Shown in pieces: positions 18,573 to 27,157 of a DNA stretch of 64,000 nucleotides. Origin of the DNA: Fictibacillus barbaricus (GTDB taxonomy: Bacteria > Bacillota > Bacilli > Bacillales > Fictibacillaceae); contig NZ_BMCE01000002.1 in NCBI RefSeq assembly GCF_014635025.1, positions 682,001 to 746,000 on the forward strand, in the 5' to 3' direction. Both the position numbers and the translations under genes were made by a program. The notes under the pieces are model-generated. The model was given only the letters and a program-made list of their open reading frames with translations, had not been told where the DNA came from and did not search any database. Each line of letters begins with the position of its first letter. The first letter of the stretch is position 1.

Positions 18573-18965
18573 ATGGCAAACAAATTATTTCAAATTGCTA
18601 AAGATGCCGTACAGCAGGCTGTTGGAAAATTTCAGGAAACTGCTCAAAACATGAATAATAACTATTCAAACAGCCAGACTTCTCATGCAGAACTATCGGG
18701 TCACGATATGGAAGTTGCTCAGAATGCTCTTTCTTCTGCGATGGCAAATTCAACTGACGCAGAACGTGCTCAACTTGCTGAATTTCAACGTGAACTTGAT
18801 GCACATGCTAATTCTTCGGCAAATTCTTATACTGGACAGCTTACATCTGGCCCACAAGCTACTCCTGAACAAAACGGACAGCCTCAATCCTTCTCTCAAG
18901 CAACTGGCTTAAGTCTAGAAGATGCACAGAGCCTTTTAGAGGAAAATCCAGATAACTTAAAATAA
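18573..18965 (+). CDS. DUF3813-like protein
   Basis: 130-residue soluble protein beginning MANKLFQIAKDAVQQAV, with the conserved core AQNALSSAMANSTDAERAQL typical of DUF3813 proteins of bacilli and a Gln/Ser-rich C-terminal half. Function unknown; the yit neighbourhood makes it a candidate counterpart of yitR. The AGGAGG site lies inside the end of the preceding small gene, suggesting coupling. Confidence 0.65.
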   Translation: MANKLFQIAKDAVQQAVGKFQETAQNMNNNYSNSQTSHAELSGHDMEVAQNALSSAMANSTDAERAQLAEFQRELDAHANSSANSYTGQLTSGPQATPEQNGQPQSFSQATGLSLEDAQSLLEENPDNLK

Positions 18966-18971
18966 AAGCAG

Positions 18972-19003
18972 AACAGCTTTCTCTCTATGGAGAAAGCTGT
19001 TTT
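18972..19003. terminator. Bidirectional terminator
   Basis: Perfect 12-bp stem AACAGCTTTCTC/GAGAAAGCTGTT with a 6-nt loop, between convergent genes; the SGNH hydrolase stop lies in the loop. Confidence 0.8.
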
Positions 19004-19572
19004 CTTGAATAAGTAATAGCCGTCAGCCTATGTATTTCCCTTAAAATCAGCTCGCTTAATTCTTCATACCCGAACTTGTTAAAATGAAGACCATCATCTA
19101 TTACATATTTCTTTATATTTCTTTCGCTAAACGTTTCAAACAGAGGCACATAATGAGTTCCTTCGTGTTTGGCCACCTTTTTAACGATCTGTACGTAATC
19201 ATTCATCCTTTCATTTGTACGTGCTTTTTGTTTTTCCTCATATACCGGTGCAGGACTGATTAGGATCACCTTTTCCGCACCAATCTTGTTAACCATATAC
19301 GTAAGGTTATTTTCATATTCATTTATTGGAATAAGTCTGTGATCACTGGAATCGTTCGCCCCAAAAAGAATCGTTACTAAATCGGGTTGATGACGCAAAA
19401 CATCGTCTTGCAGTCTTTCTAAAGCTGCTCTTGTCGTTTCTGCAGGTATTCCAGCATTCATGACTACCCACTCTGTTAGTTCTTGCCTCAAACGGGAAGT
19501 TAACCTTAGTGAGCCATCTTTACTCTTTTCTTTCGAAGTGATGCTGTCTCCAAAACAAACAAGAGTCTTCAT
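18985..19572 (-). CDS. SGNH/GDSL-family hydrolase
   Basis: 195-residue cytosolic esterase/lipase-fold protein. Block I is CFGDSITS with the nucleophile serine at residue 10, the oxyanion Gly and Asn are in NAGIPAETT and LFGANDSS, and the catalytic DGLHFN (Asp-x-x-His) is near residue 170. No signal peptide, so it acts inside the cell. Substrate unknown. Confidence 0.85.
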   Translation of the reverse strand: MKTLVCFGDSITSKEKSKDGSLRLTSRLRQELTEWVVMNAGIPAETTRAALERLQDDVLRHQPDLVTILFGANDSSDHRLIPINEYENNLTYMVNKIGAEKVILISPAPVYEEKQKARTNERMNDYVQIVKKVAKHEGTHYVPLFETFSERNIKKYVIDDGLHFNKFGYEELSELILREIHRLTAITYSRKQLSP

Positions 19573-19719
19573 ACGAACTCATCTCCTCTATCGAATATCT
19601 CTTTTTAAAGTATTCGAAAGAAATTTCCATTTATCAAACGTCAAACATTCAATATATTTGTTATAATGTGTTATGTGAATAAGACTTTAACGTTTATAGA
19701 GTAATTTTGGGGGCATTGT

Positions 19720-20172
19720 ATGAAAATATATCGTGTAAAGAAAGAAGCTGAATCCCATATCATCGAAGAAATAGCGCATCTTTTTCTACAGCAGCGAACC
19801 ATGGACGGAGAACCTGAAGAACACTCCAGAACGCTTGCAGGTATTAAATTAGCACTTGAAAACCCTGATAAAAGCGGCATCATTGTTGCAGAGGAAGAAG
19901 ATTCAGTGATTGGAATTGCCTTCTTTAATTTGGGAGTAAGCATTCGTATCGGCGGACCTTATCTATGGTTAAACGAGCTTTATGTACACGAAGAGCACCG
20001 AAACAAAGGGATCGCCCGTAAACTTTTACTACATTTGATCTACTGGGCAGAACGAGATGGCATCAAATCCATTGAGCTCGAAACCGGGATTAATAACTCT
20101 GTTACGAAACATTTGTATAACTCATTGGATTTTCATGATATTATCTCTAAAAGATATGCATTTCATTTTTAA
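19720..20172 (+). CDS. GNAT-family N-acetyltransferase
   Basis: 150-residue acetyltransferase. The acetyl-CoA-binding motif A is seen as LYVHEEHRNKGIARKLLLHL (residues 87-106). Substrate unknown; small molecule or protein amino groups are typical. GGGGGC precedes the ATG. It is followed 17 bp later by the Nfu-N-domain gene on the same strand. Confidence 0.85.
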   Translation: MKIYRVKKEAESHIIEEIAHLFLQQRTMDGEPEEHSRTLAGIKLALENPDKSGIIVAEEEDSVIGIAFFNLGVSIRIGGPYLWLNELYVHEEHRNKGIARKLLLHLIYWAERDGIKSIELETGINNSVTKHLYNSLDFHDIISKRYAFHF

Positions 20173-20189
20173 TAAGAAGGAGTGTTTAA

Positions 20190-20450
20190 ATGGCTATCGA
20201 ATTTTCGATCCAACCTACACCTAACCCAAACGCAATTAAATTTGACGGTTCTGAAAAGTTCCTAGAAGGCAGACTTTCTGCACGGGTGGGTGATGATTCT
20301 GACTCACCGCTCGCAAAAGCATTGCTATCGATCGACGGAGTAGAATCTATCTTTGGTTTTGAAAACTTTATCACTGTTAACAAAACGAACGACAGTGACT
20401 GGAATGATCTTATGCCAGAGATCCAAAAAGCATTGGAAGAGAACGCTTAA
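20190..20450 (+). CDS. Nfu/NifU N-terminal domain protein
   Basis: 86-residue protein made only of the Nfu_N domain: FSIQPTPNPNAIKF at the start and SIFGFENFITVNK near the middle are the family hallmarks. It lacks the CxxC NifU C-terminal domain, so it is probably an accessory in iron-sulfur protein maturation rather than a scaffold. AGAAGGAGTG is the ribosome binding site. Confidence 0.8.
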   Translation: MAIEFSIQPTPNPNAIKFDGSEKFLEGRLSARVGDDSDSPLAKALLSIDGVESIFGFENFITVNKTNDSDWNDLMPEIQKALEENA

Positions 20451-20461
20451 TACGTTATAAG

Positions 20462-20489
20462 AAACCAGCCCATTAGAGGCTGGTTTTTT
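20462..20489 (+). terminator. Terminator after the Nfu_N gene
   Basis: AAACCAGCC/GGCTGGTTT stem, 7-nt loop, T6. Confidence 0.85.
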
Positions 20490-20538
20490 CATGTATAAAT
20501 GTTTAGCTGTTATGAGGAGCATGAGATTGCATCCCCTA

Positions 20539-21351
20539 TTATTTGAACGTTTGTAAGGGTATAGCAAGTATGTCTGTCTTCTCCCCATCTTTAGGACTGA
20601 AGTAAAATAGTTCAACCATAAGAGTTCCGTTGATCGGTAAATCATCCTCTGAAAGGTTGATATCGAATGAAAATGGTGCCCAAGCTGGTGCTCCTTCTGC
20701 TGTTTGTTCATGTTTCTCAACAAAAATGGTATACCCGTCAGTAACTGTATAGGCAAATGATGCTTCAAAAACTCTTGCCTCACCCGAAACTTTATACTTT
20801 CCATCTTTTCCGGAAAAGTGTATGTTTCGAAAAGAATTGTTTTTCATTTCCCCAGCCCCTGATTGTAAAGTAAGCGTCTCTTCTAGAGTTAGGTTTTCCG
20901 TTTTTACTGAACCTGGTGATATCTTTCTTGGTGTAAACGAAGCTTTTACATTATAGATTCCAGCTTTTCTTTCAGCAGCAGGAATTTTCCATTCCGCTTT
21001 CCATATATGACTCGCACCAGCTTTAATCTGCACTTGTTCTTTCTCTTCCGCATATGTTTTCCCTTCAGAATGCCTAAATACCTCTTTGTCTGATGAGTCT
21101 ATAACTGACACATCAAACATCTTTGAACTATCGAAGCTTAGGGTGACTGTATGATTGCTGTGATTTTCAATAACAGTCAAAAAGTCAATGCCGTTATTTT
21201 TCTGCTGAACAGATAATACAGGTTTTAACTGTGAACCAACATGTCCCTCTTTATTTCCCCTTTCCTCTTCTCTTCCACAGGCAGAATGAAAAGGAAGGAC
21301 CAGTAAAATCAAAATGGAAAGAAACCAAAACCTTTTTGGGCTTTGTTCCAA
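20539..21351 (-). CDS. Lipoprotein with BsuPI-like and Gmad2-like domains
   Basis: 270-residue exported protein. The N-terminal signal is hydrophobic and ends PFHSAC with the putative lipidated Cys25; His at -3 makes the lipobox unusual. Residues about 45-150 resemble the BsuPI (intracellular proteinase inhibitor, Ipi) domain (VIENHSNHTVTLSFDSSKMFDV, here split), and residues about 175-265 resemble the immunoglobulin-like Gmad2 domain of spore-germination proteins (VSGEARVFEASFAYTV). The B. subtilis ipi gene lies near yitT, as here. Domain names are from recalled motifs and need a profile search. Confidence 0.6.
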   Translation of the reverse strand: MEQSPKRFWFLSILILLVLPFHSACGREEERGNKEGHVGSQLKPVLSVQQKNNGIDFLTVIENHSNHTVTLSFDSSKMFDVSVIDSSDKEVFRHSEGKTYAEEKEQVQIKAGASHIWKAEWKIPAAERKAGIYNVKASFTPRKISPGSVKTENLTLEETLTLQSGAGEMKNNSFRNIHFSGKDGKYKVSGEARVFEASFAYTVTDGYTIFVEKHEQTAEGAPAWAPFSFDINLSEDDLPINGTLMVELFYFSPKDGEKTDILAIPLQTFK

Positions 21352-21802
21352 CTAAATCACCACCTTATCTCTCATTTTTACCTTATATGGAGGTTTTAAC
21401 GAAAAGATTCATATGAAAATATAATTGACATGGAACGTTTTATTCCAAAAGATAAAAAAATAGTATACATGCCCTTCCCTTCTTTAATAAGCATGAATAT
21501 ATTGTATTGTTACCAAGGAGGTGTAATTTTTACTGAGAGAATTCATAAAGAGGATAAAAAAATGGACAACTGCTATTTTTGAAATCTCGAGGATGAATTT
21601 CGGGGCAAAGGATCGGCTTTTGACCTGCTAATAAAACCTAAAGTAATTGAAGTTGCATGATAAATTATCTGAAACTACTATAAGAAGCCACACTCAGTAG
21701 AGAATTATTGTAAAGACCATGATCTATCCTGTTGTTTAATTTAGCCAAATAGTAATGCAAAGATCAAATCATGCAGTTAAAAAAGTATGAAAGGAAAACA
21801 TA
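21352..21802. other. Gene-poor stretch with a duplicated upstream element
   Basis: No convincing coding region. At 21461-21533 it holds a promoter/leader-like segment (TACATGCCCTT, then ATATATTGTA, then GGAGGTGT..TTTTTA) that is repeated at 22352-22420. What follows the ribosome-binding-like GGAGG is broken by stops in all frames, so it may be the remnant of a lost gene copy. TTGACA at about 21425 has no clear -10 partner. Confidence 0.5.
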
Positions 21803-22201
21803 ATGGACAAGAAAAAAAATAAAGAATTAGAAAAAAAATTAGAAAGAGATTTAAGGAAAAAGTTTAAGTACAAACTAAAAAAACAAATGGAAAAAGAAAT
21901 AAATGAATATCCGGATAACAGTGTGGTTGCTCTTGGCAAGAAAAATGACGCAGACAATCCTGAGAAAGGTCGAGCGGCAAATGAAAAAAGTAAAGCTATT
22001 GTTGTTCCAATTTGCAATAAAGCAAAAGAGAAAATTAACCATTTAGTAAAAAAGACTGCCACTATTCCTCCTGCCTTAACACGAAGTGCAAAAACGCGAA
22101 GTAACTTAAAAAAATCTACAACAAAACTCGGCTACGCGCCTATGCCTCTTAAAACAACAGCTAAAAACTCAGGCGCCCGTAAACCTGATCGCTTCTGGTA
22201 A
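21803..22201 (+). CDS. Lys-rich hypothetical protein
   Basis: 132-residue very basic protein. Residues 1-35 are almost only Lys, Glu, Leu and Arg (likely helical); the middle NSVVALGKKNDADNP matches the repeat end of the decayed gene 250 bp downstream; the C-terminal half is Lys/Thr/Ala-rich and ends ARKPDRFW. No signal peptide or membrane helix. AAAGGA precedes the ATG. The composition suggests a spore or nucleic-acid-associated protein, but this is inference only. Confidence 0.55.
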   Translation: MDKKKNKELEKKLERDLRKKFKYKLKKQMEKEINEYPDNSVVALGKKNDADNPEKGRAANEKSKAIVVPICNKAKEKINHLVKKTATIPPALTRSAKTRSNLKKSTTKLGYAPMPLKTTAKNSGARKPDRFW

Positions 22202-22351
22202 ATTCTATTCCAAACACTTTTTAACCCTGAATCCGACTATTAAAAGTTAGATAAAGGGTTAATTTTTATGAAAACAAAGGTACAGATTGGTGTTAAGGAA
22301 ATAATTTACCAAAATTTTCATATAAAAAAATAATAGAAAAAACCAATCCTC

Positions 22352-22420
22352 TAGTGTACATGCCCTTATAAAACAAATTTATAAGGATATATTGTAATAC
22401 ATCAATGAGGTGTTTTTTTA
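22352..22420 (+). repeat. Second copy of a duplicated promoter/leader-like element
   Basis: Shares TAGT.TACATGCCCTT, ATATATTGTA and GAGGTGT..TTTTTA, in the same order and similar spacing, with 21461-21533. It directly precedes the decayed repeat-protein gene, so it is probably its former promoter and ribosome binding site. The AT-rich block is vaguely like a late sporulation promoter, but I do not assign a sigma factor. Confidence 0.55.
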
Positions 22421-22445
22421 AGTAGGTAAAAAAGGTAAAAAAGTT

Positions 22446-22701
22446 ATGAAGGACTGGTCATTTGAGCATGAAGAGAATCCAGTTCAAATCGCAGTAGAAT
22501 ATATCAATAATGGAGCGATCGCTATTTAAAAAGAGTAACGCGTCTGACAACCCTGATGCCAGTGCTGTAGCTCAACAATAGAGTAACGCTTCTGATAATC
22601 CATATGCAAGTGTTGTTGCTCAAGGCAAGAGTAATGCTTCAGATAACACTTCAAACAGCGCAGTTACTCTTGGCAAGTGAAATGATGCTCACAACGACTA
22701 A
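22446..22701 (+). pseudogene. Decayed gene encoding 16-residue repeats
   Basis: An ATG frame (MKDWSFEHEENPVQIAVEYI onward) runs 27 codons to a stop at 22527. Shifting one base, the sequence continues as exact 48-bp units starting at 22531, 22579, 22627 and 22675: each encodes KSNASDNP.AS.VAQG or a variant. Stops have replaced the Lys codon in unit 2 (TAG) and the following codon in unit 4 (TGA). A frameshift and two stops indicate inactivation. The last unit resembles the intact basic protein encoded at 21803-22201. Confidence 0.75.
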
Positions 22702-22702
22702 T

Positions 22703-22737
22703 AAATAAAACAGGGTATGGACATGTCCGTACCCTGT
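22703..22737 (-). terminator. yitT terminator
   Basis: 28-bp near-perfect palindrome, ACAGGGTATGGACA/TGTCCGTACCCTGT, with TTTTATTTAT following on the minus strand. Between it and yitT lies GGGGTCTGTCCCC, a motif I recall as widely dispersed in bacilli. Confidence 0.7.
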
Positions 22738-22787
22738 GTACATATTAGTCAGATATGTAATTGTCTGGGGTCTGTCCCCATTTACAA

Positions 22788-23654
22788 TTAGTCGTTTCGG
22801 AAGAAGCCGTAGATGCCTGTTGTGTGAACGATATTTGTAAAGGCATTCGGGTCAACTTCTTTGAGCACTTTCTCTAAATCATATAATTCATAACGGGTGA
22901 TAACGATAATAAGCATCTCTTTATCTTGCTTTGAGAATGCTCCCCTTGCCGGAACAATCGTGATCCCGCGGACCATCTTTCCGTGAATGGCTTCTTGGAT
23001 CTCTTTTCCTTTTTTCGTTACAATCATAGCTGTAAGCTTTTCATGACGAGTATGTACAGCGTCGATCACTCGGGACGATACGTAAAGAGCAACAAGTGTG
23101 TACAATGCTTTTTCCCAACCAAAAAGAAAGCCAGCAGCAAGAATAATTAATCCGTTAAGCACAAAGAAGTAACCACCGATTGGTTTGTTCTTCATGCGTG
23201 ACAAGATCATCGCAATGATGTCTAATCCTCCGGTTGATGCACCGTATTTTAATGTTATCCCTACTCCCAGAGCAGCGATTACTCCTCCAAAAACAGCATT
23301 CAGCAAGATGTCAGAGGACACAGCGGTAATCGGTATGATTTCAAGGAAAAATGTAATCATAAGAACACTTAGAAAGCTATATACCGTAAACGATTTTCCT
23401 ACTTTCATCCATCCTAAAATTGTGACTGGTATGTTAAAAACAAAATACAAGATACCTGTTGTGATCGGAAAAGCCGTATTTGCCAGCAATGAAGATATAA
23501 GCTGGGCAACCCCTGTAAATCCACTCGCGTATACTTTTGCAGGAATTAAGAACATATTTAAAGAAACGGCGTTTAATAAGGCTCCGAAAATAATAAAAAA
23601 GATCTTCTTCGCTTCTGTAATACTTAGATCTGATATTCGAAAACGTTTTGTCAT
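22788..23654 (-). CDS. yitT: YitT-family membrane protein
   Basis: 288-residue protein with five to six membrane helices in the first 200 residues (DUF161-type repeats, e.g. GASTGGLDIIAMILSR near residue 140) and a soluble C-terminal DUF2179-type domain ending IYGFFRND. Members are numerous in bacilli; transport or signalling roles are suspected but unproven. Divergent from yitS as in B. subtilis. A GGAGGG site precedes the ATG. Confidence 0.88.
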   Translation of the reverse strand: MTKRFRISDLSITEAKKIFFIIFGALLNAVSLNMFLIPAKVYASGFTGVAQLISSLLANTAFPITTGILYFVFNIPVTILGWMKVGKSFTVYSFLSVLMITFFLEIIPITAVSSDILLNAVFGGVIAALGVGITLKYGASTGGLDIIAMILSRMKNKPIGGYFFVLNGLIILAAGFLFGWEKALYTLVALYVSSRVIDAVHTRHEKLTAMIVTKKGKEIQEAIHGKMVRGITIVPARGAFSKQDKEMLIIVITRYELYDLEKVLKEVDPNAFTNIVHTTGIYGFFRND

Positions 23655-23802
23655 GTTTAAGTTCCCTCCTTTCGTAATCCAAGATTCATTTTTAACAGAA
23701 AAGGATAAGCCGCGTCAATAGCATAATTGGCTTTTTTCAACCATGGAGATTGCCTTTTCATCCAACCTCAAGTTAAACTATAGAAAAAGCCAGGCAGGTG
23801 AA

Positions 23803-24672
23803 ATGACAATGATTACGATAATTACCGACACAGGTTCGGATCTACCTAAACAGATTTTGGACGAGTATGAAATTACAATGCTGCCATTAGTTGTTCAGGT
23901 AAATAACGAAGAATTTCTTGATCGATCTAACATAGAGCCGAAGCAGTTATATACACACATGAAGGAAGGCTCTGTACCAAAAACGGCACAAGTACCTCCT
24001 TCCATCATAAAAGAAACACTAACTTCATTTGCGCGAAACGGCCAATCAGCCATCTATATCACGTTATCATCTGGAATCAGTGGTACCTATCAGACTGCTG
24101 TTCTTATGAAAAATGAAGTTCTCGAAGATTTCCCTGATGCTGAAATTGAAGTCTTTGACAGCCAAGCAGCTTCTCTAGGTTACGGCCTAATGGTCTATGA
24201 AGCAGCAAAAGAAGCAAAAGAAGGCAGATCATTTAACGAAATCATACATACACTCAATCACTATCGCGACCATCTTGAACATATCTTTACCGTTGATGAC
24301 CTCGAATATTTATTGCGCGGCGGACGTGTCAGTAAAACGGCTGCAGTTATGGGAACTTTATTAAAAATTAAACCCGTATTACATATGGAAGATGGTAAGC
24401 TGTTTCCATTAGAAAAACTGCGCGGCAAGAAAAAAGTACTTGGCCGTATGGTTGAGATCATGAAAGAACGAGCAGCAACACTTGATAACATCACCATCGG
24501 CATAAGCCATGCAGATGATACAGAAACTGCACAGGCATTAAAGGAGCTTATTATAGAAGAAACAGGCAATAAGAACATCTTAATCACGATGATCGGCTGT
24601 GCGATTGGAGCTCATGCTGGTCCAGGCACAATCGCTCTGTTCTTTTTAAATACACCTAAAAAAGTTTCTTAA
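23803..24672 (+). CDS. yitS: DegV-family fatty-acid-binding protein YitS
   Basis: About 290 residues. IITDTGSDLP at the start and SSGISGTYQTA near residue 90 are DegV hallmarks. DegV proteins bind a fatty acid and, as FakB subunits, present it to the kinase FakA; whether this copy does so is unproven. CAGGTGA supports a start at 23803 or two codons later; the longer frame from 23743 has no good site. Divergent from yitT. Confidence 0.85.
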   Translation: MTMITIITDTGSDLPKQILDEYEITMLPLVVQVNNEEFLDRSNIEPKQLYTHMKEGSVPKTAQVPPSIIKETLTSFARNGQSAIYITLSSGISGTYQTAVLMKNEVLEDFPDAEIEVFDSQAASLGYGLMVYEAAKEAKEGRSFNEIIHTLNHYRDHLEHIFTVDDLEYLLRGGRVSKTAAVMGTLLKIKPVLHMEDGKLFPLEKLRGKKKVLGRMVEIMKERAATLDNITIGISHADDTETAQALKELIIEETGNKNILITMIGCAIGAHAGPGTIALFFLNTPKKVS

Positions 24673-24728
24673 AACATAATGAATAAACGATTACCTTCTT
24701 ACAGATGTTAGTGACAGGAGGGATAATC

Positions 24729-24866
24729 ATGACACATCGTTATACAAAAGATAACAATAAAAGACCCGAAGATAATCAAGCGATGAACCAATTAAGAAAT
24801 GAAGCCGAACGTGAAAAAAAACATAAAGGAAAACAGCCTTATTCAAAAGAGCCTGATCATTTATAA
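24729..24866 (+). CDS. 45-residue hydrophilic protein (possibly DUF3941)
   Basis: Reads MTHRYTKDNNKRPEDNQAMN and ends KQPYSKEPDHL; strongly charged, no hydrophobic core. ACAGGAGGG lies 6 bp upstream of the ATG, and a terminator follows. Size and the C-terminal YSK.PDHL pattern recall DUF3941 proteins; moderate to low certainty. Confidence 0.6.
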   Translation: MTHRYTKDNNKRPEDNQAMNQLRNEAEREKKHKGKQPYSKEPDHL

Positions 24867-24876
24867 TGTACATGAT

Positions 24877-24907
24877 AAAAAGCCCCCTAAGCCAGGGAGC
24901 TTTTTTT
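24877..24907. terminator. Terminator between the 45-residue gene and the kinase
   Basis: AAAAAGC..CCCT/AGGGA..GCTTTTT hairpin with a mismatch and a 5-nt loop, A- and T-flanked, so usable from both sides. Confidence 0.75.
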
Positions 24908-26039
24908 ATTGCAGGGGAAATTTAATAATAAAACACGTAAAGTCATCCCCCGATCGAACTTCAATTGTTCCATTGTGCTTTTCTACAATTTGTTTGCAAA
25001 CAGAAAGGCCAAGACCCGTACCAAGTGATTTTGTGGTTACAAAAGGCTGAAATACGTTTTCTAACAGATAATCAGGGATCGGGTTCCCATTATTGCAGAT
25101 GGATAATGAAACGAATGTATCATCAATCTTCTTTAATGAAACCTTAATCCGTCTTTCGCCATCCCATCCGCTTAACTCTTCAACTGCATTAACAAGAATA
25201 TTTAATAACACTTGTTTAATCTGTGAGCTGTCTCCTTCAATAACAACATCTTCACCTAGATCTGTACTCGTAACAATATTCGCTTCGGAAAACCGGGGAT
25301 ACATAAAATTCAGCATCTCTTTTAGAAGAAAGTTCACTGGGACTTTTTCCAACTTGTCTTCAAGGCCTCGCATCTTAGATAGATAAAGAAACTGAGTGAT
25401 TTTCTCTTCAAGACTTTGCATCTCATTTTGGATAATGTCAAAGTAATAGTTGGATTGCTCTGTTTTCTCTAGTTCTTTTTGCAGAAGATAGATAAATCCC
25501 TTTACTGATGTAAGCGGGTTACGAAACTCGTGTGCAAAACTCGCAGCAATCTGTCCCAGCATGGTTAATCGGTCATGATGCATCTCTTGAATAAACTGGT
25601 TTTTCCGGTCAATGATTGAGTCCTTAAGTGCTGTATATTCTTTGACACTTAAAAAAACAAGCTGATCAAAATAGCACTGCATCTTTAAAACGCCTTCGCC
25701 TTTTTCTCGATCATTTAATAAGGAGCACATCAATAACTCATATACAATGCTTCGCCCAATATTAATATTGTGGACAAAATCTCCTACGTTTGCCTTAGCT
25801 TCAATCCGCTCTTTAGCAATCTTGCTGGTTAACCCATGTAACCTCTCAAGTGAGCCCGTTTTCAAATAATTTATCAACTCTACTATCGTTTGGTGACCGT
25901 TCTTCTTTACTTCTTCATAGAAAGGGTCATTTTGAGGCAACAGTACTTTCTCTAGCCATTTCTCTACAATGCTTGATTTTTGCTCGCTTAAAAACTGAGC
26001 AAGTTCTGTATTTGTTTGTGAGCTGGTACTGCTATCCAA
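24906..26039 (-). CDS. Orphan sensor histidine kinase
   Basis: About 377 residues. Residues 1-130 resemble the RsbRD-type sensory N-domain (LSEQKSSIVEKWLEKVLL); then HisKA with the phospho-accepting His in FAHEFRNPLTSVKGF, and HATPase_c with N-box LLNILVNAVEEL and G-box GTGLGLSVCKQI. No membrane helix, so a cytosolic kinase. No response regulator is adjacent, as for sporulation-phosphorelay kinases. The start is uncertain: TTG at 26039 has AAAGGGTGA 6 bp upstream; a TTG at 26063 gives eight more residues. Confidence 0.85.
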   Translation of the reverse strand: MDSSTSSQTNTELAQFLSEQKSSIVEKWLEKVLLPQNDPFYEEVKKNGHQTIVELINYLKTGSLERLHGLTSKIAKERIEAKANVGDFVHNINIGRSIVYELLMCSLLNDREKGEGVLKMQCYFDQLVFLSVKEYTALKDSIIDRKNQFIQEMHHDRLTMLGQIAASFAHEFRNPLTSVKGFIYLLQKELEKTEQSNYYFDIIQNEMQSLEEKITQFLYLSKMRGLEDKLEKVPVNFLLKEMLNFMYPRFSEANIVTSTDLGEDVVIEGDSSQIKQVLLNILVNAVEELSGWDGERRIKVSLKKIDDTFVSLSICNNGNPIPDYLLENVFQPFVTTKSLGTGLGLSVCKQIVEKHNGTIEVRSGDDFTCFIIKFPLQ

Positions 26040-26200
26040 TTTAATCACCCTTTTAATTAACAACCTCTCTCCCCATTATGAAGGAGATTATATATTTCTA
26101 CAATATATTGTCGAAATCTGTTTAAACCATGGAAAATTATACATGATGTATTCATTGATGGAGAAACTACTATATAAATGGGTTTGAAAGGATGGTATTC

Positions 26201-27157
26201 ATGCATACGATGTGGAAAGGTGCAATAAGTTTTGGTCTTGTAAATATACCGATCAAGCTGTTTGCTGCCACTGAAAATAAAGATATAAAGATGAGATATT
26301 TGCACGAAAAGTGTCATAGTCCTGTCCAATATGAAAAGATCTGTCCCGTATGTGAAGAGACTGTTGATACAAAAGAAATTGTAAAAGGCTATGAATATGA
26401 GCCAGGTAAGTTTGTAGTAGTTGAAAAAGAAGAATTAGATGAATTAGCGGGAGCATCCGACAAGTCGATTGAGATTATAGATTTTATTCAGTTAGAAGAG
26501 ATCGATCCGATCTTTTATAACCGCTCTTATTTTATTGGCCCTGGTGAAAATGGGACAAAGTCTTTTGCTCTATTAAAAAAAGCAATGGAAGACACCGGAA
26601 AGATCGGGCTTGCAAAATTCACTCTTCGCTCCAAAGAACATTTAGCTGCAGTTCGCGTGTATAAGAATGGCTTAGTCCTTGAAACGATCTTTTATCCAGA
26701 TGAAGTAAGAAATGTAGAACATGTGCCAGGATTAACAGATGAGGTGTCTCTGAATGAAAAAGAATTAGAAATGGCAAAACAATTAATCGAACAATTAACC
26801 GCTCCATTTGAACCGGAGAGATACGAGGACGAATATCGTGAGGCTGTGTTAGAGCTGATCAATAGCAAGATTTCAGGCAATGAAGTTAAAGTGGCAAAAG
26901 AAAAACCGAAAACCAATGTTGTTGACTTAATGGAAGCACTTCAAGCTTCTATTAATGAGAGTAAAGGAAAAGGGGCTTCAGCTAAAAAAGAAAAAAACCA
27001 AAAGAACCTGCCTCTCAAAAAAGCACGGAAGAAACGAAAACAAAAAAGAAAAAATCAACGGCTAAAAAGAAAGCTAGTTCATGATTCAGTCATTTCTAAA
27101 ACCGATGCTCCCTACTCTATCAGAAGAATTGCCGCTTGGGGAGAATTGGCTATATGA
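26201..27157 (+). CDS. ku: Ku DNA-end-binding protein, tail apparently frameshifted
   Basis: 318 residues as read; B. subtilis YkoV is about 311. MHTMWKGAISFGLVNIPIKL is the Ku start motif, and the core beta-barrel is complete (YEYEPGKFVVVEKEEL, RSYFIGPGENG). Ku binds double-strand ends and recruits LigD for end joining, mainly in spores. The tail after residue about 262 reads NQKNLPLKKARKKRKQ, unlike its relatives; one extra A (or a -1 shift) in the A7 run at 26991-26997 would give a Lys/Thr/Ser tail ending STAKKKASS with its TGA overlapping the ligase ATG at 27081. Start chosen for AAAGGA 8 bp upstream. Confidence 0.88.
   Translation: MHTMWKGAISFGLVNIPIKLFAATENKDIKMRYLHEKCHSPVQYEKICPVCEETVDTKEIVKGYEYEPGKFVVVEKEELDELAGASDKSIEIIDFIQLEEIDPIFYNRSYFIGPGENGTKSFALLKKAMEDTGKIGLAKFTLRSKEHLAAVRVYKNGLVLETIFYPDEVRNVEHVPGLTDEVSLNEKELEMAKQLIEQLTAPFEPERYEDEYREAVLELINSKISGNEVKVAKEKPKTNVVDLMEALQASINESKGKGASAKKEKNQKNLPLKKARKKRKQKRKNQRLKRKLVHDSVISKTDAPYSIRRIAAWGELAI

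Noticed and set aside
20325-20804. 159-codon minus-strand ORF
   Set aside because: It runs across a terminator and the 3' end of the lipoprotein gene, and opposite the Nfu_N gene.
21533-21660. A small protein gene after the first duplicated leader
   Set aside because: Stops in every frame within about 20 codons of the GGAGG; no start codon at the right distance.
22746-22785. GGGGTCTGTCCCC as a specific regulatory site for yitT
   Set aside because: I recall the motif as dispersed in many Bacillus intergenic regions; its place after the yitT stop gives no regulatory reason.
23185-23721. 178-codon plus-strand ORF
   Set aside because: Fully antisense to yitT, which has clear membrane-protein motifs and family match.
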